Origin: Ehretia macrophylla
Taxonomy: Eukaryota; Streptophyta; Magnoliopsida; Boraginales; Ehretiaceae
Assembly: GCA_037974665.1 (NCBI GenBank)
Contig: CM075773.1
Coordinates: forward strand, 66,322,263 to 66,386,262
Direction of reading: 5' to 3'
DNA length: 64,000 nucleotides
Shown here: positions 38,421 to 48,901 of the stretch, piece by piece
Numbering within the stretch: the stretch's first letter is position 1
Layout: each line of letters begins with the position of its first letter
The notes under the pieces: model-generated
Seen by the model: only the letters and a program-made list of their open reading frames with translations
Database searches by the model: none
Told to the model about the DNA's origin: nothing
Translations under genes and position numbers: made by a program

Positions 38421-38515
38421 ACTACATCATATAACAATTTAAACTATTAAAAAAAATTTTACTACATTATATAACAATTTAAACTATTACAGAAAATTTT
38501 ACTATATTATTTATT
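38421..38515. repeat. 40-bp tandem repeat, two copies plus a partial third
   Basis: ACTACATCATATAACAATTT and its continuation at 38421-38460 recur at 38461-38500 with about three changes, followed by the start of a third unit. Confidence 0.85.
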
Positions 38516-38954
38516 GTCTTTAGCAATTTCCAACGATAACGAATGTGTTTTTGCTGGTAAAATACTTTAAAAAATAAAGCTCTGAGAAATTCTGACATTT
38601 TTTTGACATAATAAGTACTGAAAAAATAAAAAATAAAATAGTACTCAACTAGAAATAGTAATCGTGAATAATTGTACTATTTTAATAAACTAGTACTACA
38701 CTTGCAAATATTTCTGTGATTAAAGCTTCCACTTTGCTAGCTATTGACCATATAGAAATCGGTTGTCTTAATTGTCGAACGTTGGGATTGAATATTTTCT
38801 ATAATTTTAGATATTTAAATTAATAGCGAATAATTAGAAAACCATGATTAAATGTCATTTTTCAATTTCACAAATATGTGGTCGGACGAATTAAGACCAA
38901 CCCTATAGAGAATAATCATTTTTTTTTAATAAATGAGATTCAACAATAGTAAAA

Positions 38955-39035
38955 TAATACTATTATTAAGATAAAATAATCTTAATAATTTATAATCATT
39001 ATAGTTAAAATAATCTTAATAAATTATAATTATTA
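38955..39035. repeat. short degenerate tandem repeat
   Basis: The phrase AAAATAATCTTAATAA followed by TTATAAT occurs twice, at about 38973-39000 and 39007-39033. Confidence 0.65.
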
Positions 39036-39044
39036 AATTTCTTT

Positions 39045-39370
39045 TAGATCCTCACTCTAAACTCCGATGACTATTCTTTTACATGGAAAGCTACTCTCAA
39101 CCTACAAGTACGACGTCATCATCTCCAAGCGGCCCCATGCACTAACAACGTGAAGCAGCAACTTAGGGCAAACGCACGATGCATCACTAACAGCCAGGCA
39201 CCATGAAATGCTTTGTCAGCAAAATGAATCAATTTACGAAGAAATTCTTGAAGCTTACGTAGATCCAGAAAGTATGAGTATTCTCACCGACAGCAAATTC
39301 TTACTTAGATCCGGTTGATACGGATCGTACTTTTATATGAAAAAGTTATTCTCACATGTAAATATACATT
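39045..39370. repeat. dispersed repeat family A, copy 3 (longest)
   Basis: This copy has the core AGCAACTTAGGGCAAACGCA and CATGAAATGCTTTGTCAGC. It is flanked by two similar phrases, CTTTTACATGGAAAGCTACTCTC (39076-39098) and CTTTTATATGAAAAAGTTATTCTC (39331-39354). It may be about 300 bp with direct-repeat-like ends. The family's nature is unknown. Confidence 0.5.
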
Positions 39371-41144
39371 TGCTTTAGGGGACAAATTTTAAAACAGGAA
39401 GGTTTAAAAACTATTGACTTTATGCTTTGAAACTTGATTTTGATGATAAAAGATTACGGTATTTAAAAATAAAGAATTTTTGGGCATTCGAATCCAAACT
39501 GTTTAATTAAATATACAAAATAATTATTTTAAAATAAAAAACAATCTAAAACTTATTCAAAAAAATTAAAATTGAAATAAATGTACAATTAAACTAGAAA
39601 AGTTTACCCTAATTTAAATGTTAAAATCATTACAAAAACAAACGAATTGAAATTCATACACAATGATCAATACAAATAGTCTCCAAAATAAAGAAAACAA
39701 ATTAAAAACCTATTTAAGAATAACATAACATAAATGAAAAATGAAGAGAGAAAAGCATGAGGGAAGAGAAATAATAAAAATAAAATGATATTAAATTTTT
39801 CTTTTTCAAATTTCAGGAAGTGCATGTGCACCTCCTCAAGTGCACTTGGCTCTGCCAATAGATTCCACTAACATATAGAGTCGACGCACTATAAATAAAA
39901 TAATAAGGCTCAACATGTTTTTAAGCTCTAACTACGCTTCAAATACTTGTCCATGTGTGTATCTCATGGATTATGGATACTCGTCCATGCGCATATGGTA
40001 CACGTACATACATACGCGTCAAGTACATATACGGCACCCTTTCCGTGCGTATATGTTACAGGTTTTTATTGACTTTATTGCTGTTGAAATTCTTGTTTCT
40101 TGACTTTATTATTAATTTTTATTTACTTTTTACTTTTATTTTTTGCTTTAGTAAGCCTAGGGATTATTGTGATTGTATTGTTTTTTGTTGAAATTCTGCT
40201 TTCATGATTTCGGATTAATGACTCGTGTTTTTCGAAGCTGTTCGAATTGTTTTTCTATGTTGACTAATAGTTGACTGGTTCAAATATTACAGTGTTACTT
40301 TTTGTTTTCGATTTTTACTGGCTTTGTTTTTCTATGAATTGATTTTCTTGCTTGTAGGAGTATGGAGAAATAACATTAAATGTAACTCTGATAATTGTTA
40401 GTTAAAGTTGCAACTTTACTAGATTGTTAAACGTTTATAAACTATATGATAAAATATATATATTGGAAATCTTAAAAGAACCAGTTCTGATTGCCAATAT
40501 TCTTACATATTTTTAACAGCCCTGAGCGCAAAGAATTTAAATGATGTCAATCTTTCTTTTCAAGATCTAGCAAGGTGCCATAGCTGCTCATCAAGAATCA
40601 ACAATTAAATTCTATGTCTTCGGATTTTATATAAATGTCAAATGATTAAATCATATTAGGATGGTTTTTCGGAGTTAACCTCTACTTTTATTAGTCTTAT
40701 AGCCAAATACTTTCTCAGTCCCTCTTTGGCTTTCCTTCGTGTTGGTAGTTTCTATCCAATTAAATAGGGATTTTACTTTGTTTTGTTAAATTTTTCATAA
40801 ACCAACGGCCAACCAAGGAGAAAGGCTGAAAAACGAAATAGAAAGATTAGAGGAAAATCAATGTGCAAGACAGCTTGGCATCTACAAGTGGATAAAGGAA
40901 TCAAACTTGTGTCATTTCATCCTTATGTGTTGAATGTAATTATGTATCTGCCTAGAGAAAATTAGATAGAAGGAAGAGAGTAATTAATGAAGCTGAAATA
41001 TATATAGAATGAAAATGTGAAGTGTGGAGCATTTCATCCTTATGTGCTGAACTTGTATAGGAATAATCTCTGTGACATACTAGTCAACTTGCTTTTATTT
41101 GCTTATACCAGTTTGGTCTTTCAGCTGGGCATATTTTCTTGATA
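39371..41144. other. AT-rich intergenic DNA
   Basis: No gene is supported. A stretch near 39950-40060 is rich in alternating CATATG/TACATA words. The phrase CATTTCATCCTTATGTG occurs twice (40913 and 41030), indicating small local duplications. Confidence 0.4.
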
Positions 41145-41702
41145 AGTATATTGTTGACATTCCTCTTCATTTTCCATCTCCTCAAATGTGGAGTTGTTTA
41201 TATTAGGAGTTTTTTCAAGTTTTCATTTTTCTTGTCACTATTGATAGTCGTAGATTTTTTTTATCACATCCCTCTCACTTAAAGCCCATCCTTACGTGTT
41301 ACCACTTACCAGAGTCCTGTGTTTTTAATAAACAATCGCTACCCCTAGTATGTGTCGCTTTCCTAATCAAAAGATTGTGCGCCCTATAAAGAAAGGGAAA
41401 CGTGCAACGAAGCGAGCAGCTTACCTTGCCCCAAGAGAGGCCAAAATCTCGTAAGATGATAGACACTAGCTAACAGTCCGCCGGGTGCTACATCATAGGC
41501 AGATTGGGACCGTAGATAGTTGTAACTATATACATACAAAATGACAGGTTCGTAGAAGACTGACTACAAGTTTCCATCGATCGGCCTCTAATTTCCATTA
41601 GGCTAGATGCATTCCCATTGTAACGAGTTATTCCATTTGCTTAGCATAGCAAATTTCTTGATAATTATATTGTTGAAGCACCTCTTCATTGTCCATCTCT
41701 TC
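41145..41702. repeat. ~60-bp direct repeats flanking an organellar DNA insert
   Basis: About 41147-41204 (TTTTCTTGATAAGTATATTG and onward to CTCAAATGTGG) recurs at 41649-41709 with a few substitutions. The two copies bracket the rRNA-derived insert at 41276-41640. Confidence 0.7.
41276..41640 (-). rRNA. mitochondrial-type 26S (LSU) rRNA fragment
   Basis: On the minus strand the sequence reads ATTAGGAAAGCGACACATAC, then GGTAGCGATTGTTTATTAAA, AACACAGGACTCTGGTAAG and TGGTAACACG. These are recognisable stretches of organellar large-subunit rRNA in the bacterial ~1830 region (domain IV). The upstream part with GCTCGCTTCGTTGCACG fits the plant mitochondrial variable segment. The call is firm for 41276-41410 and only probable for the rest. 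It is a nuclear insertion of organellar DNA. Confidence 0.7.
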
Positions 41703-41766
41703 AAATGTGGCATTTGACTGCAACTTGCTGAATCATTAAACTGCTTGACTGCAACTGATTGAACCT

Positions 41767-42667
41767 TGTTACGCCCCTTGTTGCACCCCTTGCTGCAACA
41801 AGAGCTGTGAAATTAATTGGCTTGTGTTTTGTCAAAATTATGCTTTGACTGAATTTAATTATGGTATATGCATATCTGTTTGGAAAACTTTGATTGACAG
41901 GTTTACCATATTTATAAGAGAATTGAAAAGGCAAATTAACATTTACTTAAAGGTGATTGAAGTTTCCTTATTTCAAATAAGGAAGGTTGTCTTATTCAAG
42001 AATTGCTTGGAGATAAAGTCTTTCCATACAACTCAAGGACCAAGCACGAATTACCTTGTGGAGGTTTAGGCAACTAATTCAGCATATATAGAGAGCCTCA
42101 CACGTCTGAAAGGAGTGGAGAAAAAAGGTGAAAAAACATAGCTGAAAAGGAAGATTTCTTTAATATTTTTGAGCTGTCAGGTTTTGCTGCAGCAGATTGA
42201 TGATGTGCTGCAACAGAAGTCAGTAACAGAGGAAATTTGATAATACATGTATTGTTGCAGCAGACTGTGAAACAAACAACTTATTTAGGCTTTCGCTATG
42301 CTTATTGTTTTAATCTTTGATAAGAAGAGTTTTTAGTTTGTTCTTTGTTTTATTCATTCTTCGGAAAAAGAAGGTGTAGTTCTCGGGAGAGAATATTGCA
42401 AGTCGAGGAGACCTCGCCAAACCTAGGTTCATTAAGGAGTTTGTCATCAAGGCGTCAAAGGTCAAGAGGGAGTCTTTACTTGTGTAAGTCCATTGATATT
42501 GTAACTTGTGATTTATTAATGAAACAGGTTTGTTGGACTAGGGGAGGTCTCGTGGATGTAGACCGCACGGTTGAACCACATTAAATCTCGGTGTCTTTAC
42601 TTTTTCCATATGTTTATTTATTTTGTTTTAACTTCTGTTACAACAAGATACTAACCAGAAACTATCA
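41767..42667 (+). repeat. Copia 5' LTR
   Basis: It starts TGTTACGCCCCTTG and ends ACTATCA, two bases before the primer-binding site. It is 901 bp and collinear with the 3' LTR from 63165, differing by scattered substitutions and one ~13-base indel near the start. Confidence 0.9.
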
Positions 42668-42669
42668 AG

Positions 42670-42681
42670 TGGTATCAGAGC
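42670..42681 (+). promoter_or_regulatory. Copia primer-binding site (tRNA-iMet)
   Basis: TGGTATCAGAGC directly follows the 5' LTR. This word is complementary to the 3' end of initiator tRNA-Met and is the usual primer site of plant LTR retrotransposons. Confidence 0.9.
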
Positions 42682-42742
42682 AGGTTACTAAACTGACTCA
42701 GTTAGATCTTTGGAAGAGTTTTTATGGTTATTTTTTACAGAT

Positions 42743-44145
42743 ATGGACACTCTACGTGATGGCAGATCAATCGATAAACCACCGCTTCTCGATGGCACAA
42801 ATTATTCGTACTGGAAGGTACGAATGAGAGCCTTCATTAAAGCTATTGATGAAGCTACTTGGAGAGCTGTGTTGAGTGGATGGGAATACCCTACTGCCAC
42901 AACTACTGAAGGCATTGTTAAGAAAAAATCTGAATTGCAATGGACCAAAACTGAAGACTTGGCAGCTACCAACAATTCAAAGGCGTTGAATGCTATTTTT
43001 AATGCCGTGGATCTATATCAATTCAAGCTTATTTCATCTTGTGAAACAACGAAAGAAGCTTGGGAAATCTTGCAAACAACATATGAAAGTACTATTGCAG
43101 TGAAAGTGTCGAAATTACAAATACTTGCAACAAGGTTTGAAGAATTGTGGATGCACGAGGATGAAACCATTGCTGAATTTAATGCTAAGCTTTGTGACAT
43201 AGTAAAGAAGCTTTTGCATTGGGAGAAAAATATTCAAACTCAAAGATGGTGAGAAAAACGTTGAGGTCGCTTCCAGATAGATTTGCTATTAAGGTTGCAG
43301 CAATCGAAGAAGCAAAGGATGTGGATACCATGAAGCTTGATGAGCTTATGGGGTCTCTACAGACCTTTGAGATAAAATTCAAGCAGAAAAGAAAAGAAAA
43401 GGGCATTGCACTACAAGTAGGAATTCAAAAGCAAGAGGATGAAGATACTTCTGATGATGATGATTTGACGGAATCTATGGCTCTTCTAACACAAAATTTC
43501 AAAAAAGTGTTTAAAAAATGGAAGAATCAAGCTAAAGGCCCAAAATTCACAAGTTTCGGCAAAAATCCTCATGCTACAGCAAATACTGAAACTTTCAAGA
43601 AGCAAAATGACAAAATGTTTGATGGAAAGAAAAATAATAAGGGAATTCAATGTCGAGAGTGTGAAGGATTTGGTAACATTCAATTTGAGTGTGCCAATAC
43701 CTTGAAACGAAGGAAGAAAGCTATGAATGCTGCATGGAGCGATGGAGAATCAAAAAGTAACAGCAGCAGCGATAAAGAGCACACAAGCAACTATGTTGCG
43801 TTCTGTGCTGCAGCAGACCAGACATATGTTGAGACAGACGCTGAGACAGATGCTGAGACAGAAACTGAACCCGCTGCAGTAGAATTTGCAACAACATCAG
43901 CAACAAGATTGGTTATGTCAGATGGTGAAACTGATTCTGAATTGGACAATGATGAAGAAGAGGACAAGTTCATAAGGACCTACAAAACGATGTACCAAAA
44001 ATGGCTGATCGTGTGTAGGGTGAATCAAGATCAATTAACCAAGATTGCTGAACTTGAAAAGGAAAAGGCTGAGTTACAGAAATCATTAGGAGAAAGTCAG
44101 CAAAAAGTCGACATGCTGCAGCAGGAACTGTCACAGATACAGTGA
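42743..44145 (+). pseudogene. Copia gag region (frameshifted)
   Basis: The ATG at 42743 opens a gag domain (GTNYSYWKVRMRAFI, then KEAWEILQTTYE) that shifts frame near 43203-43210. It continues as ALGEKYSNSKMVRKTLRSLP in the frame then used by all of pol. A zinc knuckle, CRECEGFGNIQFEC (43651-43692), has Asn where the CX2CX4HX4C motif needs His. An acidic stretch and a coiled-coil-like tail (AELEKEKAELQKSLGE) follow before a TGA at 44143. Gag would form the virus-like particle; this copy cannot make it intact. Confidence 0.85.
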
Positions 44146-44154
44146 GGCTTCAAG

Positions 44155-47100
44155 ATGATGAACTCAGGTACTGAAAAGCTTGATTGTATGTTATCCATTC
44201 AAAAATCTTGCAGGGATCATACTGGATTGGGATATCAAGGAGGAGCATCAACAAGTCAAACAGTTTTTATCAAAGAAGCTGAAAAACCAAAGGCGGAACA
44301 ATCTGTTGCAACAAAAGTTGGCGCAGAAGTAGCAACTTCACAAATAAGTAAGTTCATTCCTATTTGTCATTATTGCTTCACTCCTGGTCATATCAGACCT
44401 CGTTGCTACAAGCTTATGAGGGCATTGAAAAGGAGAAATAGAGCTTATCTCCACTTGTTGCAGCAAAAGGTAAAACAGATTTGGGTAAAAAAGTCTCCTA
44501 TAACTTGTCTTGTCTCTTATACTGCCTTGAAAGCATGTCCTACTTACTCTTGGTACTTTGACAGTGGTTGTTCTAGGCACATGACAGGTGAAAAAGAAAT
44601 TCTCGAAAACTACAAGTCTTGCAATGGTAGAGAAGTAACCTTTGGTAATGGTGAAAAAGCCTATGTTCTTGGAAAAGGAACCCTTACTCTCAAAGGCTTT
44701 CCAAGATTGAAGAAAGTTTTGCATGTAGAATGACTCAAAGTGAACCTTATTAGTATTAGTCAACTGTGTGATCAATGATTGCTAGTAAACTTTACCAAGG
44801 ATGGTTGTGAAGTAACTGATAATTCTAACAAATGTGTGCTTGCAGGAAGTAGGTCAATGGACAATTGCTATATGTTTTATGTTCCACATGAACAAAATTT
44901 TGTTTGTCAAAGCAACATAGTTGATTGTACTAAACTATGGCACCTCAAGTTAGGACATCTGAATTTCAAAACTCTAAGCAAAATTGTGAATACAGGTATT
45001 GTTCAAGGAGTTCTTAAATTAAAAAGATTGAGGCATGAGGTTTATGGTCCATGTCAACTTGAAAAGCAGGTAAAGGCCACTCACAAACAGCTGCAATAGA
45101 TTGCCACAAAAAGGACTTTGGAACTCTTGCATATGGATCTTATGGGTCCTATGCAAACTGAAAGCCTTGGTGGAAAAAGGTATGTGTTTGTTTGTTTTGA
45201 TGACTTTTCTAGATATTCATGAGTTGAATTTTTGAGATCAAAATCAGATACAATTGATGCATTCAAGAGATTGTGCCTGAAAATTTCAAATGAAAATGAT
45301 TGTCACATAGGAAAAATTGTCAGAATAAGAAGTGATCATGGTAAGGAGTTTGAGAATAATACCTTCTCTGATTTTTGTGATATGCATGGAATTGCTCATG
45401 AATTTTATGCACCTAAGACACCACAACAAAATGGTGTTGTAGAAAGAAGAAATAAGCTTTTGCAGGAAATGGCTCGTGTAATGTTAAACGCAAATAACAT
45501 TCCTCATAAATTTTGGGCTGAAGCTGTTAATACTGCTTGTTACATAGTGAATCGAGTGTATCTTCGTCCAGGAACACTTAAAACTCCATATGAAATTTGG
45601 AAAGGTAAGAAACCTTCATTCAATCGTTTTCATGTGTTTGGGAGTGTTTGCTACATCTTAAAGGATAGAGAGCCAAGAGGTAAGTTTGATACAAAATCTG
45701 ACAAAGGTATATTCTTAGGCTACTCTACAAATAGTCGACCTTATAGGGTATTCAATTTAAATACTTTTACTATGATGGAGTCAGCTAATATTGTGGTGAA
45801 TGATAATATAGGTGCGCTAAAAGCTGGTGAAACAAATGTTGTAGCAGGCGATTTTGTTCCAGAAAATGTTGCAACAGACACTGAGAATAATTCAGGAGAA
45901 GCATCAAATACTGTCGCAGCAGAAATTGAACATGTCGCAGCAGAAGTTGGAATGCATAGATCAGGAATAGAAACTGTTACAACAGAGACTGAAGCTGATG
46001 CAGTAGATGCTGAATATGGTACAACTGGCGCTGAAATAGAGGGACTTGGACAAAGATTTTCAGAACTTCATATAGCTGAACCTTCAAGTAGAGTTCAAAA
46101 GAATCACTCAATAGGTGATATCATTGGTTCCTTGCATGACGGAGTTCGAACTCGAAACAACCAAAAGGTAAACTACAGGAAAATGGTCAGGTATGTATAC
46201 TTTATTTCCCCTATTGAGCCAAAAAATGTAAAGGAGGCCATAGAAGATGAAAGTTGGATCAATGCTATGCAAGAAGAGTTGAACCAATTTGTTAGGAATG
46301 ATGTGTGGGTCTTAGTTCCTAGGCCAAAAGACATAAATATAATTGGGACAAAATGGATCTTTAGGAACAAGACTGATGAATGTGGTAACATTACCAGAAA
46401 CAAGGCTAGGTTAGTTGCTCAGGGATACACTCAAGTTGAGGGCATAGACTTTGAGGAAACTTTTGCTCCAGTTGCTAGGTTAGAGTCAATCAGGCTTTTG
46501 TTGTCTATTGGATGTGTGTTGAAAATTAAGTTATACCAAATGGATATAAAGAGTGCTTTCTTAAATGGTATACTTAATGAAGAAGCTTATGTTGAACAAC
46601 CTAAAGGATTTGAAGATCCTCATCATCCTGATTATGTTTTTAAATTGAAAAAGGTCTTGTATGGACTGAAACAAGCTCTAAGAGCTTGGTATGAGAGGTT
46701 AACCAATTTTTTTCTTGAAAAGGGCTATAAAAGAGGGAGTATTGATAAGACTTTATTCATTAAATTCACGCCTGGAATTTTGATTGCTCAAATTTATGTT
46801 GATGACATAGTTTTTAGTGCAACATCTAAAAGTAATGTTGATGAATTTGTTGATCAGATGCAGCATGAATTTGAAATGAGTATGGTTGGAGAACTGACAT
46901 ATTTTCTAGGTATGTAGGTGAAGCAGTGCAAGAATGGCATTTTCATCTCTCAGGAGAAATATGCCAAGAATCTTGTGAAAAGATTTGGTTTGGAAGATGC
47001 AAAGCACATGAGGACTCCAATGGGGTCAAACGCAAAGTTGATGAAAGATAGGAATGAGAAGTCTGTGGATGCAAGTTTGTATAGAAGCATGATAGGGAGC

Positions 47101-47297
47101 TTACTTTATTTAACTGCTAGTCGACCTGATATTTGTTTTAGTATAGGAGTGTGTGTTTGGTTTCAAACTGATCCAAAAGAGTCATACTTAAAAGCTGTAA
47201 ATAGAGTCATTAAATATGTGAGTGAGACTATTAATTTTGGTATTTGGTACACTAATGACATTAACACGAATCTCGCAGGTTATAGTGATGCAGATTG
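44155..47297 (+). pseudogene. Copia pol, first part (protease to RNase H)
   Basis: One frame carries, in order, an intact knuckle CHYCFTPGHIRPRC (44363-44404) and an aspartic protease YFDSGCSRHMTG (~44555). The pre-integrase LWHLKLGHLNF (44935-44967) comes next, in which the first Cys of the CxxC pair is replaced (VYGPC). The integrase core follows, with D at LHMDLMGP, D at RSDHGKEF and E at NGVVERRN. Reverse transcriptase has IYVDDIVF (46794-46817), and the start of RNase H ends GYSDADC. Stops occur at 44731, ~44776, 45097, ~45223 and 46915, several explained by single C-to-T or G-to-A changes. The sequence stops at 47297, where the Gypsy LTR inserted, and resumes at 61292. Confidence 0.9.
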
Positions 47298-48359
47298 TGT
47301 GATACCCCGAACCCGGCATATAGAGAATAATATATATTTGCATTTAATTAGATGCTATCTTGAATGCTAGCGTAGAATTATGTGTTTACCTTAATGAATT
47401 CATTCATTTTTTAGCACTATTTCATAATTCTTCAAAATATTCAAATAATAGTTAAATTAATTATTTAAAATGAATATTAGCTAACTTATTAATTATAATA
47501 CTCGGTTTCATTTTCTTGACTAATATTTACTTTATTTTCAACTAATTGAGAAAGTAGCTCCAAGCCCGGAACATTAAAATTTTATGTTTCTTTTTCTGAA
47601 TTTCATATTTTTTCCTTAATACTTGCTATTTTAGATGCATACGTGCATTGAGTTTGCATCCATAGCATATCAGGAACAACGAGAAAAAATTAATTAGTGA
47701 GCTTAATTAAATAGTGAAAAATTCAGCAATTTAGTTTTATACTTTGCTTTGTTTTTGAAATCATTTGACTCACCTAGCCAAACTACTTGACCCAATAATC
47801 CAACCCATTGACCCATTGACCCAACTTAAACTCTTATAACCCAAAATCTCTCAAAAAATACTAAAAAATGGTTTAAAAAATATGCCAAATACCATATACG
47901 GGAATAGTGTTTTTTCTTGCAAAATTGCTATAATTGGTCATTTACATCCATTCCAAGCTTGAATCTTGAGTTCTTGAACATGTTTACACCTTCTTCAAGC
48001 TTCTCTAGCCTTGTGTGGTAAGAATTTCATCTTATTTTGTATTTGAAAGTTTTGCACCTAAACTTTTTTTTTTATTTGTTGAGATATTGCTTGGTTATGC
48101 TTGTTTATGCTTAAATTACTCTTATTAATGATCATAGAGCATACTTTTGTGGCTAGATAGCATTTTGAATGGTTGAAAATGGAGTTGGAGCTTTGGGGAA
48201 GATGATGAATAGTGGAATTTCTAGGGTTCCGAAAATTTGTGCAATTTAATTTGATTCAATACTTCTAGTAGTTGCTAATTAGGTCCTTGAGCGTGGAAAA
48301 AATGTTAGTTGCACTTTCCATGTACAAAATTTGAATAATTTGATCAAATTAGGCTACTT

Positions 48360-48896
48360 TAATAAGGGGTTTCGGGGTTAACTCAAATCCGGGCACATTT
48401 CGAGGTTATGGCTAGTCTTTATTAAGTATTGAAGCTTTAGAAGTGCCTTCGTTTCGCTTGTTTGGGTTCCGAAATTGGTACTTGTAGTGTAAACGCACAA
48501 AGAGGAAATCATGGATTTAATGGTAAACGAGATTTAACGGGTAAACTCGAGAGTCCTTGGGGTGCCATAAGGTGTGGTTGGAAGGATAGGATAACTTGTT
48601 TGGAAATCTTGAACCTTGCCTTTCGGTTTGGAGCTTAATAGCAAAGATTGACAAAGGGGTTTTGGGTTGAAAGTGAATCCGGGTGCGTTCGGGCATTAGG
48701 GCTAGTGTCTAGTAAGTGAGGATGTACTAGAAATGTATTCGCTTCGCTTAGTTGAGCTCCGATTAGAGTACTTGTAGAGTAATGCATGAAGAGGAAAATT
48801 CGGACTTTTCGGGTAATTATACTTTAAAGTGAGATTTCAAGGGCTTAAATGGTGTCATTAAGTGTCATTAGGAAGGTAATATAGCTTGGTTGCGTA
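48360..48896 (+). repeat. ~290-bp tandem modules inside the outer Gypsy LTR
   Basis: Units begin near 48362 (GGGGTTTCGGGGTTAACTC) and 48655 (GGGGTTTTGGGTTGAAAG). Each continues with AATCCGGG, CGCTTCGCTT and GTACTTGTAG in the same order. A third, weaker unit follows across the insertion at about 58931-59000. The chromovirus LTR has the corresponding unit once (49822-50110). Confidence 0.7.
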
Positions 48897-48901
48897 CCTT
48901 G

